NCBI GenBank assembly: GCA_030844895.1
Contig: CM061228.1
Location: forward strand, 55,169,081 to 55,233,080
Reading direction: 5' to 3'
Origin: Ambrosia x helenae
Taxonomy: Eukaryota; Streptophyta; Magnoliopsida; Asterales; Asteraceae
DNA: 64,000 bases
Part shown: positions 32,881 to 44,581 of the stretch, piece after piece
How the letters are laid out: each line of letters begins with the position of its first letter
How positions within the stretch are numbered: position 1 is the stretch's first letter
The notes under the pieces: generated by a model
The model's input: the letters and a program-made list of their open reading frames with translations, nothing else
Databases searched by the model: none
Told to the model about the DNA's origin: nothing
Translations under genes and position numbers: made by a program

Positions 32881-34696
32881 CTCTCTGCGAGTTAACGCTT
32901 TTCAGCTGCCCTCTGGTCACAACACCACTTCCAGGATCACCGATAACTTGCTCCAGCGGGTGAATACGATGAATCCGAGATTCCGGATAAACAGGTACAA
33001 TAACTCCCGTCTGAGCAGTCAAGTTTTCTACAACATCCAGATCATGACCCGTGTTTGATGATGAAGCAACTTCTGGAGTTGGAGTTGGGTTCACTGGCAT
33101 TGCCTCTGATTCTTCTGCATGTTCAAGAATGACTTCTTCAAATTGTTCAACTTCAGATTCTGAAGAGTCTAATGAAGTTGAAGCCTCTTGAAACACATCT
33201 TCCTCTTGTATAGGAGCATTGGTATCATCAGAAGCTGGTAGGGGGTTCACAGTGATTGGACGCACCAACGATGAAGTCGACGCATTTTCACACTCATAAA
33301 GTAATCTGATAACAGCTTCTTCAACCAAGCTATCTAGGTTGAATGATTCAAAGAAGTCTTTGTAATCAAACATCCAATCAGGACCCGTGCCTTGCAAATT
33401 TTGAGTATATCGTTGAACTTCCACGTTAGCCCAATCCTCCACTTGACGAGTTCGCTTGTTGAATACCCGTTTGAGCGGGGTTGCATATCCAACAAAATAT
33501 CCCTCCTCAGCTTTAGGACTAAACTTCTCACCTGGATTCAACATCATGCATGGCGCCCCAAAAGGTTCTAGATACTCTAAGTTGGGCTTTCGTCGGTGTA
33601 ACAGTTCATAAGATGTTTTTCCAAACTTCTTCACTGTTAGAACCCGATTTAGTGTATAATTTGCTGCATAAATCGCCTCATTCCAGAACATTACCGGAAG
33701 ATTTGAATCAGCAAGCATTGTTCTAGCCGCTTCAATTAGAGTCCTATTCTTTCGTTCAGCAACACCGTTCTGTTGTGGGGTGTACGGAGCCGAATATTCA
33801 TGATGTATCCCTTTGCTTTCACAAAGTTCAACCATCTTAGCATTTTTGAACTCCGTCCCATTATCACTCCGAATTCTCTTTATCTTCACATTGTAGAGAT
33901 TCTCCAATCGAGTGAACAGAACTTTCAAGTTGTTAAAGGTGTCACTTTTATTTTGCATACACATCACCCATGAAAATCGTGAATAGTCATCAGTGACAAC
34001 TAAACAATAAAGCTCTCCAAGATGACTTTTGCGCTTGACTGGTCCAAATAGGTCCATATGCAGTCGCTCAAGTGGCATCTCAACAGAGTTAACTTTCTTC
34101 ACTTTGTGGGCCTGTTTGTGTTGCTTTCCTTTCTTACAGCTTACACACTTGTCATTCAGATGGAAATGTTTCACGTTTACTCCATCGACAAGCCCATTTT
34201 TCACAAGTTGATTCATTTTCCTCAGATGAATGTGCCCCATTCTTCGGTGCCACATTATTGATTCTTTCTCAGTCGCTTTGGATAGAAAACATGTTATTTG
34301 CCCCTGTGATGTCATCGCCTTGGACATATCAAGAATATAGAGATTGTTGACGCGAGGTGCCATCAACATTATCCACTCCTTTGGAATTTTGAAGCCCGGT
34401 TTGAGAATATAGCAGGATTTGTCATCAAAATGCACAGAAAATTGTTTATCACATATTTGACTGACACTCAGCAGATTATAATCTATCTGCTTCACATAAG
34501 ATATCCGCTCAAAGCTCACAATTCCATTACTCACGCTTCCTTCCATTGTGATATATCCTCCTTTATTACCAGCGAATGCGACATACCCTCCATTGATGTT
34601 TTTCACGTCGAACAGCAATGCGAGATCCCCTGTCATGTGGCCTGAAGCTCCACTATCAACAATCCATAGACTGCTAATAGGGCCAGCTGAAGCTCC
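32867..34696 (-). pseudogene. pol: Sire-2 pol 5' part: protease and integrase
   Basis: Protease DSGASGHM near the N-terminus; integrase zinc site H, H (WHRRMGHIHL) and C, C (CVSCKKGKQH); catalytic core MDLFGP, SDNGTEF, AERKNR; all intact. The frame is lost at the C-terminal linker (VNSQRVLVL) by the deletion near 32887. There is no ATG in frame near the start; the frame opens at a likely splice acceptor (CAG|GGAGCT, exon from 34696) and is offset from gag by one base. Confidence 0.92.
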
Positions 34697-34721
34697 CTGC
34701 ACACAAAAAGTAAATCATTTA
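34696..34721 (-). promoter_or_regulatory. gag/pol junction with possible 3' splice site (Sire-2)
   Basis: Gag stop TAA at 34719-34721, then ATGATTTACTTTTTGTGTGCAG|GGAGC. One A more than in Sire-1 puts pol out of frame with gag, while the CAG|GGAGC and the pol frame after it are unchanged. Stop read-through alone could not make pol here; splicing could. Confidence 0.45.
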
Positions 34722-37700
34722 GTTCTTTCGGGGGACCCAAGCCTGAGTCTTGGGCCTTTGAACATCAGCTTTCAAAGAAACATTTTCATTTACATTCTCA
34801 ACAACTTTTTGTTTTGGATCAATCTTTTTCTGATTGTTCAAAACATTTTCCTTTTTCTCATTGACCTTAGAAGTAGAAGCTCCTGGAGTACCATTGGGTG
34901 ACCAAGATTGTTCAGACCTTTTAAGAATGCGAATTTGAGATTTTGGTTTCTCAATTGGTTTCTGAACATTGTTAACAAACGTAACTTTCTTGGCTACCTT
35001 ATCTGAGTTAACAGACTTAGGTCCAACATTTGATTTGACAATCGGTTTTTGTGGAACCTTTTGCCTATCAATTGTTGCGTTCACCACAGGCTTTCTCCAT
35101 GATTGTTCCATAGCAATCCGATTTCTTTGATCATATTGAATTGGACGATTGTTCCTCATTTGATGAAAATTGTTTTGATTATAAAACTGTTGTTGTTGAG
35201 GAACAACTCGTCTATGTGGTGGAACATAATGATCAATCGGTTTTCTCATGGAATTTCTAACTTCAACCTCATGTCTTTTATGCCTTACATATGGACACTG
35301 AGCAAGTAAATGCCCACGTTCCCCACATTTAAAGCATTTTCGATATTCTTCAAAAACATATTGAGCATTTGGTTGAGCAAATGATCTAACAGGATATTGA
35401 TCATTATACTGTTGATTCCTCAAACTCTCAGGAAGTGGTCCTTTTGAGTAAGTGGGCTCATGAAAACCATTAGCTCTGTCATTTGGTCGAATGAACTCTG
35501 TGACATGGACCTTTGGTTCTTGAGGAACATCCAAAAACAATTTCTTTAAAATTTCTGGTGGAATCTCATTTGTTCTCTCATGTTTTGGGAACCAAATAGT
35601 GCTTTCTTGCCAAATCTTTTATATTTTAGCATAGTTAGCATTTTTGATTGGAAATTCCTCATCAGAGATGATTTTATTGGATCCTTCCATCCGATAAAAC
35701 ACCTTGACGGGTTTGTCACATGGTTCATTCTCAAGGTCCTTTCTAATCTCATTCTTTTCAGACTTTTTCTCACGATGAACAGTTGCCATCGGATGCACAT
35801 GATGAGATGGTGACACTGGTTCAGTAGTAATGATGTGATTTTCTTTTGGAATTTCACATGCATTAACAGTTTGGTCATTACCAGTATCATCATTCTCTGA
35901 GTCTGAATCCACACTTTCAGCATAAACACCCTCATCATTCAAGCCTAAAATCGGTCTCACATCGGAATGAGGATCACCAATACTCGAGGTATTAGATTCC
36001 ATTTCCGATGATGAGTCTGATTTTACCGAGCTCTCCGGTATAACTTGGTGATAGTTATGATTTTCAAAAAGAACCGGAGATGGCACAGACTTGTAATTAG
36101 TGGTGTTATCATCTATGATGTGGTCTACCACATAAGCAATGTGCTTATAACTTTCCAACTTTTTGTTCACTTTTTCAGCAAAGCATTTTATGGCTGCCAT
36201 TTCCAACTTGGTGTTTTCAATTTCATTGATATAGTTGTTAATTGCCAATTGTTTCAATGATAAAGTGTTTTTCAAGTCGGAAATGTCCTTTTTATAGCCA
36301 TCTAATACCTTGTTGAAAGCATTCAACTCTTTGCGAATAGATTGACTGTTTATGATAGCACTATCACGTTGAATTCGGAGTTGTTTATTCTCCTCAGTCA
36401 ATCTATCACATGTTCCACAATATTTATCACTTCTAATATCAGTGCTAGATTCAGAACTTACCGGTTTTGGCGGTTCAGTCATGGCCATTAACGCGAAATG
36501 AGCTTCCTTTCCAGTAAAAAATTTGGAATAGTCAATCTTGGTGAAAGCGTCATCAGCAATGCACGACTTCCTTGTCATCAGAAAATCCGCTTCTGCTAGC
36601 AACTGATCTATGTCATCATCTAGTGATGTAACACTTGCTTCCGTATCCGATTCACTGTCTGAATCAGAATAAACCGATTCACACTCTTCAGGAACATCAG
36701 AAACAGTATCAATCACCACTCCAGAATTAGTCTCTTCAACCTTAACCTCAACAGGTTCATTCTCCACATCCATCTCAGCCTCAGACTCATCACTTTCACA
36801 CTCAGTTTCTTTCTTTTCATCTACCATCACCGACTCTTCAATATCAACCTTGCAAGCAACGCAAGCCACATTTCCACCAGTAGTGATTTCCTCCACTCCT
36901 ATTTGCAATCCCGACCAATCAAACCTTTCATCTTGTTGAGTCATCAGTGCTTGATTCTGACTCGTGTTCTGTTGTGTCTCATTTGGTGTAGTGATCGGTA
37001 TAACTGTTCGGTTAGTGTTGTTAGGAGATTGGTTTTGGATCTGGTTTGATGTGTTAGGTTGTCTGTTTTGGTTGTTGTTAGAGTTGTTTTGACGGTTTTG
37101 GTAATTGTAGTTGTTTTGGTAAGAAACTCGGTTTTGGTTTTGTTGTTGACGATTCTGATAGGTTGCATTGAATGGGTTTCTATTACCTTGTTTTGGTGGC
37201 TGGGTACATTCACGTTTAAATTGACCTCTTTCTCCACAGTTAAAACAAGTAACTTTCTCCTTGTTGAACCCGTAGGTTGTGTTAGGAGAAGTTCCCAAAT
37301 CTGTTCGACCTGTCTTTTCTATAAATTCCGTTGCTCTTCTCATGATACTTGCAAAAGCCCATTGTATATCAATGAGTTCCATCTCTTCCTTGTCGATCTG
37401 TGCATAGTCCTCATTGGTTAAGTTGTTATTCCCAATTTGACTAGCAACAAGTCCATTGTAGGATGAAACCATTGCTGAGACTAGTGCAATATGTTGTTGA
37501 GCAATTTCCACTGTCACATTGCCCAAGTTAGAAGTCTCCAAAACCACTTGTTGTTGATTAGGTTGAGTAACTTGGTTCATTGGTTGTTGAGATTGGCTAG
37601 CAGTATAGAAAGATGCTTGTTGTATTGGGGAAAATGGTGAAATGTAGGAATTGTTGTATTGTTGTTGTGGTGGTGGTTGTGTGTATGATGGTTGCGAGTA

Positions 37701-38753
37701 GGATGAAGTTTGTGCCATGTAATTGATGGTTGGTTTTGGTGATTCCATAACATTGGAAATGCATGCAACATGTGGTGCAACTATCCCTCCTGAACTTGAG
37801 TTACTCACAGGAACTAGAGTACCTCCAAAGTATAAGCTAGGATTCTGAGGAACCTGTGCTCTTCTAGCTTTCCTCTTCTCTTCCATTTCCTTGTTTTCCA
37901 GCTTCTGTATGAACTCTTGAATAGTCCAGTATTGATATGCATCCTTCTCCCTGAGAACTTCCACATGCTGATCCCAGTAAGGTGGTAAAGCATCTGCAAA
38001 CTTATCCACCAAATTCTTCATAGGAATCTGTATACCATAACTAGACAATTCAGTTAGCAAATGTATATATCTAGGAGTTAATTCTTTTAAAGTTTCATTT
38101 CCAATATAAGAAAAATTCTCAAACTCCTTTCTCAGTTCATCCATCCTCAAACTTCTCGTTTTCTCATTCCCATCATGCCTCCTCTTAAGTACATCCCACA
38201 ATTGCTTAGAGGTTGTACAAGTCCCAAATTGATGCAGCAGATCATTTGTGATTGCCTGAGTCAATTGGGAAAAGGCTTTCTTTTCCACCACATATTTCTT
38301 CTTCTCATCCTCAGTTAAGCTTTCCAACGGAATCATTTCACCTGTATTCTCCAAAATCGGTGCTGTGTAACCTTTAGCAATCATACTCCATGCCTCTGCT
38401 CCTTCCACTCCCATGCCTTCTAAATGAATCTTGAACTTGTTCTGCCACTGATTGTATTCTTGTATGTCCATGAGCTTCGGTGGCCTATTCCCGCTACCTG
38501 AAGACAAATCGTTAATCAATGTAGAAATAGCATTTGTAGTTTGAGTGTTTACCACCGCCGCTGCTACTCCCCAGTAGTCAGGTTGTGGTGCTGGAGGTGC
38601 TACATTTTGAGGCATCGAGCTCGTCATCGCCATGTAGTTTATCGGTTGCGAAGACTGTGTGCTCGTCTTTTGTGCTGTCACTGTCCATGGGTCCATCACT
38701 TGCTGTTGTGGTTGTGTCGTTGCTGGTCTCGGAGTAGTCGGAAAATTCCACAT
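34719..38753 (-). pseudogene. gag: Sire-2 gag, one in-frame stop and a damaged zinc knuckle
   Basis: 1344 codons from ATG at 38753 (MWNFPTTPRP) to TAA at 34719, in one frame except for a TAA at 35619-35621 (Sire-1 reads KLDKIWQE, Sire-2 KI-stop-KIWQE). The first CCHC knuckle reads CFNCGERGQFKREC: the zinc-binding His is a Gln (CAA), unlike Sire-1. The second knuckle (CFKCGERGHLLAQC) is intact. Gag core, Asn/Gln-rich stretch, acidic region and coiled coil are as in Sire-1. Confidence 0.92.
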
Positions 38754-39371
38754 AATCACGAACTTCGAAAAATCCAACACTTAGAAAATTTTCCAAAAAC
38801 TAAGCCTAGGTTCGCCCAAAAAGATCTATGTTCGCCCGAAATCTATCACTTTCGTCCCTTCTGATTCTAGATTCGCCCAAACAGTAACACCCGAATGTAG
38901 AATTCACCAGAAAGTAAAAAACAATCTAACACACTTCCACTTTCGCCCAAAGAGAACCGGTCGAATGTGGAAAAATTTACTCGAAAGTGAAAACTTCAAT
39001 AACAATTTTCAGGTTCGACCAAAACACTACTCAGGTTCGCCCCAAAACAACTACTTTCGACCACTAAGGTTCCAGGTTCGCCCATTTTGCCCAGATCACA
39101 CTTTGAAAAATGGTTACACTTTGAAAAACGGTTATTTTGATCTCAGATTTTCAAAAGTTTATGGATTTGAATGATCTTAATCAGGTTATGCTTCGGAATT
39201 GATTTGGAGCAACTTTAATTCTTGGAAAACTTGCTTTTAACCACTAATTCAACTCTAAATCAATCAAAAACACTCAAAAACCATGTTTATGCAAAAACAG
39301 ATGTATTTTGATCAAAAACATGTCCAAATCAGCTCTGAGTTTATCAAATTTGTTGTTGTATGATCCTCTTT
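38754..39371 (-). other. Sire-2 untranslated leader
   Basis: Non-coding. Motif array at about 38808-39085 (about 14 copies), then an A/T-rich zone to the PBS. No convincing splice donor was found by eye. Confidence 0.7.
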
Positions 39372-39383
39372 GCTCTGATACCA
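39372..39383 (-). other. primer-binding site of Sire-2
   Basis: TGGTATCAGAGC on the element strand, three bases from the LTR end. Confidence 0.92.
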
Positions 39384-39386
39384 CTT

Positions 39387-39638
39387 TGTAAGTGAAAGAT
39401 TTTTGACTAAAACAGGATTATATGATCATACAAGTAACAAAACCAGGTGCGGAAACCCTATTTCTGAACAAATTGATAAAACTCTAATCAAAACACAATT
39501 AAGATCATTTTCAACATCTTTTCATAGATTAACTTTTGTCAAATAAGCTTTTACAACGACTTACACGTTAATCTAGATCAAACATACACTATTACAAATT
39601 GACCTCGAACCTGACCTTAACACACGCACAACTGAAAC
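39387..39638 (-). repeat. Sire-2 5' LTR, left part (252 bp)
   Basis: Identical to 24755-25006 except for about one base near 39471 (TATTTCTG for TAGTTCTG). It ends with the target duplication GAAAC (39634-39638). Confidence 0.95.
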
Positions 39639-40176
39639 TGAGAATCCGGTTTAAAAACCAAATTCATGGATCGATTACACGAAAACAACTCGGTTTCAGA
39701 TGTGAGATTCGAGACGAGACAAAAATACACGATAACAACGTCATCACAGATTCGTATTAATTCAGAAACGGTTACAGACACTGTCATCAGTAGGATAAAC
39801 ATCTATCTCGGGGCCGGGGGAGGTTGGGCATGACCTCCCCCTTGAGAGCATTCAAAGTACAAACTCAAATCACCAAATGAACAATAACACATGAGATTGC
39901 TATTTATAGTCCAATACCCAAAAGCCACCTTCGCCCCTTTTGAATGGTCGAATGTGGAGCATTTCCACATTCGCCCATTTGTAATGGTCGAATGTGGAAA
40001 ACTTCCACATTCGCCCAGTGTATATAGGTCGAATCTAGCTTTGGTATTGTCCTATATTTTACAAATGCATCAGATCCATAAAATGCCCTTATGGATCACC
40101 ACAATCTCATGTAACAACATACAAAGACTCAACCCTAGTCTATTCGACAGTGACGTCCACATAAAGTGCATCAACA
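39639..40176 (-). repeat. LTR A of the nested insertion, 538 bp
   Basis: TGAGAATCCGG … GTGCATCAACA. TATA box CTATAAATAGC on the minus strand (39899-39909), with motif copies upstream at 39930-40035. A PPT follows at 40177. Similar in plan to Sire-1/2 LTRs, different in sequence. Confidence 0.8.
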
Positions 40177-40317
40177 ATCTCCCCCTTGGACGTTGCTGGC
40201 GAATCCACAAATCTCTTGCACATCAACACATTCTCCTCTTTGAAAATTCCTAGCATCTTTAGTCAATAATTGTTGAAGTATCAGACACATTGTTACATCA
40301 ACAATCTCCCCCTTGAC
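40177..40317 (-). promoter_or_regulatory. duplicated polypurine tracts next to LTR A
   Basis: CATCAACAATCTCCCCCTTG occurs at about 40169-40188 and again at about 40297-40315. On the element strand this is CAAGGGGGAGATTG followed by TTGATG. Repeated PPTs fit a Sirevirus origin. Confidence 0.65.
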
Positions 40318-40867
40318 TGATGCTTCACCAAGTTTCTCTGAGATCCCGTATGATAAATCAATCATGTTCTTGGGTAACTTCATCTGTTCGACAGAATACA
40401 AGCCGTAGACGAGTGGAACAAGCAATCAGAAGCTTTCATCAGGAACTACCAGTACTAATTGAAGGACTTGAAATGCTTCAGAAACTGAAGTTTTCGGCGG
40501 GGCCAACAATATCTACCAATAGCTCTTGAAATTCTTCAGGACTGTGATCTTGAAACTTTCGTTGAACCTACGTGCCACATGACTCCTACTAGGATACCTC
40601 ATTACTTTCAGAACATTGAAATCTCAAACTTGATTTCCTTCTTCATAACAACTCTTTAGAACAAGTTCCTTCAAACACACAGGAACTGGGTTGACTGTTC
40701 TCATCATGCGGAATAAAATCTGTCTATTTTCTGGCCCATAATAGTCATTTGAATCTGATTATCATACTGTTGATTCTCATGACTACCCCACAATAAAACG
40801 TTTCATCATCATTTCTTCAACAATTTGTGAAGACATCATCACCATTCTTCCCAAAATAGAGACTCGA
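40318..40867 (-). other. nested insertion: non-coding segment right of the duplicated PPTs
   Basis: No domain-bearing ORF. It lies between the PPT repeats and the first direct repeat. The boundary near 40860 is probably a deletion joint, because gag and pol should lie between PPT and leader. Confidence 0.45.
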
Positions 40868-41156
40868 ATTCGCCCCTGGGAACTCCACTTTCGCCCAAAA
40901 TAGAGACTCGAATGTAGAATATGAATAATACTTTTCACTTTCGCCCATTTACACTCACGTTCGTCCACTTTCTATCCACCTTCGCCCGCCCGATGAACCG
41001 AAGGTGAAATAGACACCCGAAAGTGAAAATCCACATAACAAAATTCCAGGTTCGCCCAAAACATGCTACAATCGCCCAGTAGAATTCCACATTCGCCCAG
41101 TGGAATTCTACGTTCGCCCGCCCGACTTTATGAAAGGGGCGAATGTGCAGACTGAT
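40868..41156. repeat. direct repeat copy 1 (289 bp)
   Basis: Appears identical to 44293-44581 (constant offset 3425). It is leader-type sequence with 12 or more TTCGCCC motif copies. Confidence 0.9.
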
Positions 41157-41431
41157 CGTGTTCTTGTTCAATATTTTCTTCAAATCAGTCCATAATCACT
41201 CTAATTCTTTGAATTTGATGATGAAACTTGTACAGAAAGGTGCGGAAATGAAAACCTAACCCTCGAATTCACAAAAACATGGTGAAATCACACGATTTTG
41301 GGTTCAATTAAGAATCTAGGGTTTCTAGGGTTTCAACCTTTCAATCAAGAACTGAACTTTAACGTCTGAAATCATGAAAACGAGCTGTGATTGATTCAAA
41401 CGACTGTTAGATCGTTCAAATCGGTACCACG
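41157..41431 (-). other. nested insertion: PBS-proximal leader
   Basis: A/T-rich non-coding stretch between the motif-rich direct repeat and the PBS, as in the other Sirevirus leaders. Confidence 0.6.
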
Positions 41432-41443
41432 GCTCTGATACCA
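41432..41443 (-). other. primer-binding site inside the nested insertion
   Basis: TGGTATCAGAGC on the minus strand, three bases from the LTR B end at 41447. Confidence 0.9.
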
Positions 41444-41446
41444 GTT

Positions 41447-41727
41447 TGTATGCGCGTGAAAGGATCGATAAGCTACAAAGACAATCAAACAATTTAGTTT
41501 TGGGTGCGGAATCCCCAAAACCAGCACAAAATGATAACTAATCAGATAAACACACACAAATCATCATTTTCAAACGTTTTCATTAATAATCAAACTTGAA
41601 TACACGTAGAAAAGTGATTACAATCAAGGATTAGACGCAAAACAAGTTTATAAAAAGTTACAGAGAGAATTCAGAAAGTGGCGGGAAATAAATGACTCAA
41701 AGTTAACTACAAAAACTGAGTTTGCCT
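41447..41727 (-). repeat. truncated LTR B, left arm of a 281-bp inverted repeat
   Basis: Reverse complement of 44776-45056 with no difference seen. It is cut off just downstream of the TATA position of the complete copy and fused directly to ORF3. Confidence 0.9.
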
Positions 41728-43719
41728 GGAATCCCCAAAACCAGCATCTTCATCTAATTCATCATCTTCCTCTTCATCTGATGGTTCATAATCAACCTGT
41801 TGTTCATCTAACTCTTTGTCTTCCTCACCAGCTTGAAGTTGAGGAGCTCGATTGTACAAGTCTTGAATCAGATTATCCATCTTCTTGTTATTCTTCTTCA
41901 GTTCTTTGTTCTCCTCCTTCAAAGCCATTATTCTTCTTGTATTCCGTTGCTCATGCTTTAGCAACTTTTTGTTTTCCCTCTTCAACCTCTTAATGGTTTT
42001 CTTCATCAATGCATTATCATCCGCTGATGTGACTACAACCTCTAACATCTTTTTGTCAGTCGATTTTAACTGTTCAATCTCACTCTGTTGTTTGTTAATG
42101 ATATTCATCATTTTAGTCAGTCGTTGATTAACAGCATCCATAACATCACTATCAACAGAAACCTTTTTCTTAACAGGTTGTTCAACAACTTCTTGCATTT
42201 TGCCTTTTCTCATTTTCTTCAGCACATTATCCAATGCTTCATTCACATCATCCATTGGAATTCCTTTTGTTTGTGGTGTGCTTGAAGTTGTTGTGGTTTT
42301 CTGTTTCTTCTGTGCCTGCTCAGCAACCGGTGACTTTGAACTAGTAGCTGGTGGTAAATTCTTTCCAGCCATCAACATTTCTAGTTCTTTCTTTCTCTTC
42401 AAACTTGGTTTCTCCTGTTTCTTCTTTTTCTTTGCTTGAACAGGAGAACCAGTTTCAATCTCTTCAACATTCAAAACAAAATCGTCCTCAACTGGACTCC
42501 TAACACCTTCATCTTCAGCACCAGCAGACACACCAGCCTCAGTGGCCTTGGGCATGGTAGTCTCTACAGTTTCTGCATCCGAATTCCATCTCTCGTCTTC
42601 TTGTGTCTCTTCAGAATCGACAGACACTTCATCTACTAAATGTAAACCCTTTTGAGCTTTACTCTTCTGTCTCCTTGGAGCAGACTTCTGTTTCTCCTTC
42701 TCAGGTTCAACAACCTTAATAGTCACCTCCTTCTTTTTCATCTTGCCACCCTTAGCTCCCACATTCACTATCTGTCTCTTTCGCTTTGCATCAGGATCAA
42801 TATGATGTAAAGGATCATCAGTATCAGAATTGCTATCATCATGTCTCACTTTCCCTTTCCCTGGATCATCTTTTCCTGGATCCTCATAGTCTATATTCGC
42901 CAAATGACCAAATAAACGCCTAACTGGAGGACGTTCATCAGCAGATAAGCCTTTGTAGGCTTTCATCCTGGCAAGTGTGTTCAACGTCATATGCTCTTGA
43001 ACCACAATCTGTTTTGGATCCTTCTTCAAGTCTTTATACTTATTATCAAACACCATCTGTAGAAACCGAGGATATAATAAAAACTTTAGTGTCCTTGTTC
43101 CATTAACTGGCTCTAGTAGATGATTCATAAGCATCCCAGAAACATTGAACGGTTTGTTCAATATTAAAGCCACCATCATCGAGCTTATGCTTTTCCTCAT
43201 TAAGTCAAATCCACCCGCAGCCGATCCAAATACATGAATCAAAACATGTGCCAAATATTTAAACTGAGGGCACAGTTTTCCTTTATGTAGAGAACCATCG
43301 GTGATAGGACCATTATACTTCATCCTCAAGAAACACTTGCGCTGTTCCATGAATTCCAACTCTTTAGGGTCCGTCTTCTCATCATTCAACTTCAACGCCT
43401 CCCTAATATCATCTTCACATACGATAATTCTCTGACCTTGGACTTTGCTTATCAAACAAGATTGGCACTTCCAGAAGTCCAGCTTAGCATTCTCCCAAAA
43501 CTCTTGCATAATGTCTCTGTAAATGACGGCAGGTGTAGCTATTGCGTCAAGTACTCGGCATCTCTTAAAGTAATCAATAATCTCTGTGAATTCCACGTGT
43601 TTCTTCACATCCCCCAGATACGCACAACAGTTGTGTGCATTTTCAAAGTCCAACTGTTTCTTCTTAGCTGGTTGGGAAGATGATCCGGCCTGCTCTGTGG
43701 TTTTCTCCTGTTCAGACAT
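41707..43719 (-). pseudogene. partial ORF3 of the nested insertion, fused to LTR sequence
   Basis: About 670 codons from ATG at 43719 (MSEQEKTTEQ) to TAG at 41707. The conserved N-terminal domain (HNCCAYLGD, FLRMKYNGPITDG, HVLIHVFG, LYPRFLQMVFDNKY), basic middle, VDSEETQEDERWNSD, coiled coil and first acidic cluster are present without a stop. Compared with Sire-3, the second acidic part and the whole C-terminal domain are missing. The last codons (about GFGDSRQTQFL) are LTR B read in frame. The joint is at ACCAGCA, present in both parents. It could still make a truncated protein. Confidence 0.85.
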
Positions 43720-43745
43720 GTTTAGAATCTGCAAAACAAAACAAA
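43719..43745 (-). promoter_or_regulatory. probable 3' splice site before ORF3 (nested insertion)
   Basis: GTTTTTGTTTTGTTTTGCAG| on the minus strand, AG at 43729-43730, nine bases before the ATG. Confidence 0.6.
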
Positions 43746-44292
43746 AACACAAGTTAGAAATCGTAAAATTTCAAAAATTGAATATTTTGGTAAAACTTCC
43801 TCATTCGCCCAATCGGGGGTGCGAATGAGTGTTTTAGATGGTTCGAATGTGACTAGTTGGTACGAATGTAAAATGTGTGACTAGTTGGTACGAATGTAAA
43901 ATGTTAAACAAAAAGTTTTTCATTCGACCATTTATCTTCATTCGACCGTTCTTATGTTTTCATTCGACCAAAATGGCTCCTTCGCCCACTCGTAAACAGG
44001 CGAGAGTGAAACAACATTTCAAAATTTCAATTCTGAATTTTAACCATTAAAAACATGATCATTTGATCAGAACAGATACTAAAAACACCGATTAAACTTT
44101 TACAACAATCAACAAACATTATTAATCATTCTTTGTATGTTTTCTGATCAAAACAAGGGTTCGAATGTGGGTTTGATCAAACACAAAATTCTGATATGAT
44201 TTAACCCTTGTTTGATGATGCTTCTCCCCCTAAAACACACAAAGAATAAACGGACACTATCAATTGAACAATGTAAAAAAGGTATTCTATAC
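43746..44292 (-). other. nested insertion: sequence upstream of ORF3
   Basis: Non-coding. Motif copies at 43800-43995, mostly TTCGACC/GGTACGAA variants. A PPT-like CTCCCCCTAAAACAC at about 44225. Corresponds to the Sire-2 region at 28906-29400. Confidence 0.65.
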
Positions 44293-44581
44293 ATTCGCCC
44301 CTGGGAACTCCACTTTCGCCCAAAATAGAGACTCGAATGTAGAATATGAATAATACTTTTCACTTTCGCCCATTTACACTCACGTTCGTCCACTTTCTAT
44401 CCACCTTCGCCCGCCCGATGAACCGAAGGTGAAATAGACACCCGAAAGTGAAAATCCACATAACAAAATTCCAGGTTCGCCCAAAACATGCTACAATCGC
44501 CCAGTAGAATTCCACATTCGCCCAGTGGAATTCTACGTTCGCCCGCCCGACTTTATGAAAGGGGCGAATGTGCAGACTGAT
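44293..44581. repeat. direct repeat copy 2 (289 bp)
   Basis: Appears identical to 40868-41156. Here it is joined on the right to the plus-strand LTR B rather than to leader. Confidence 0.9.
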
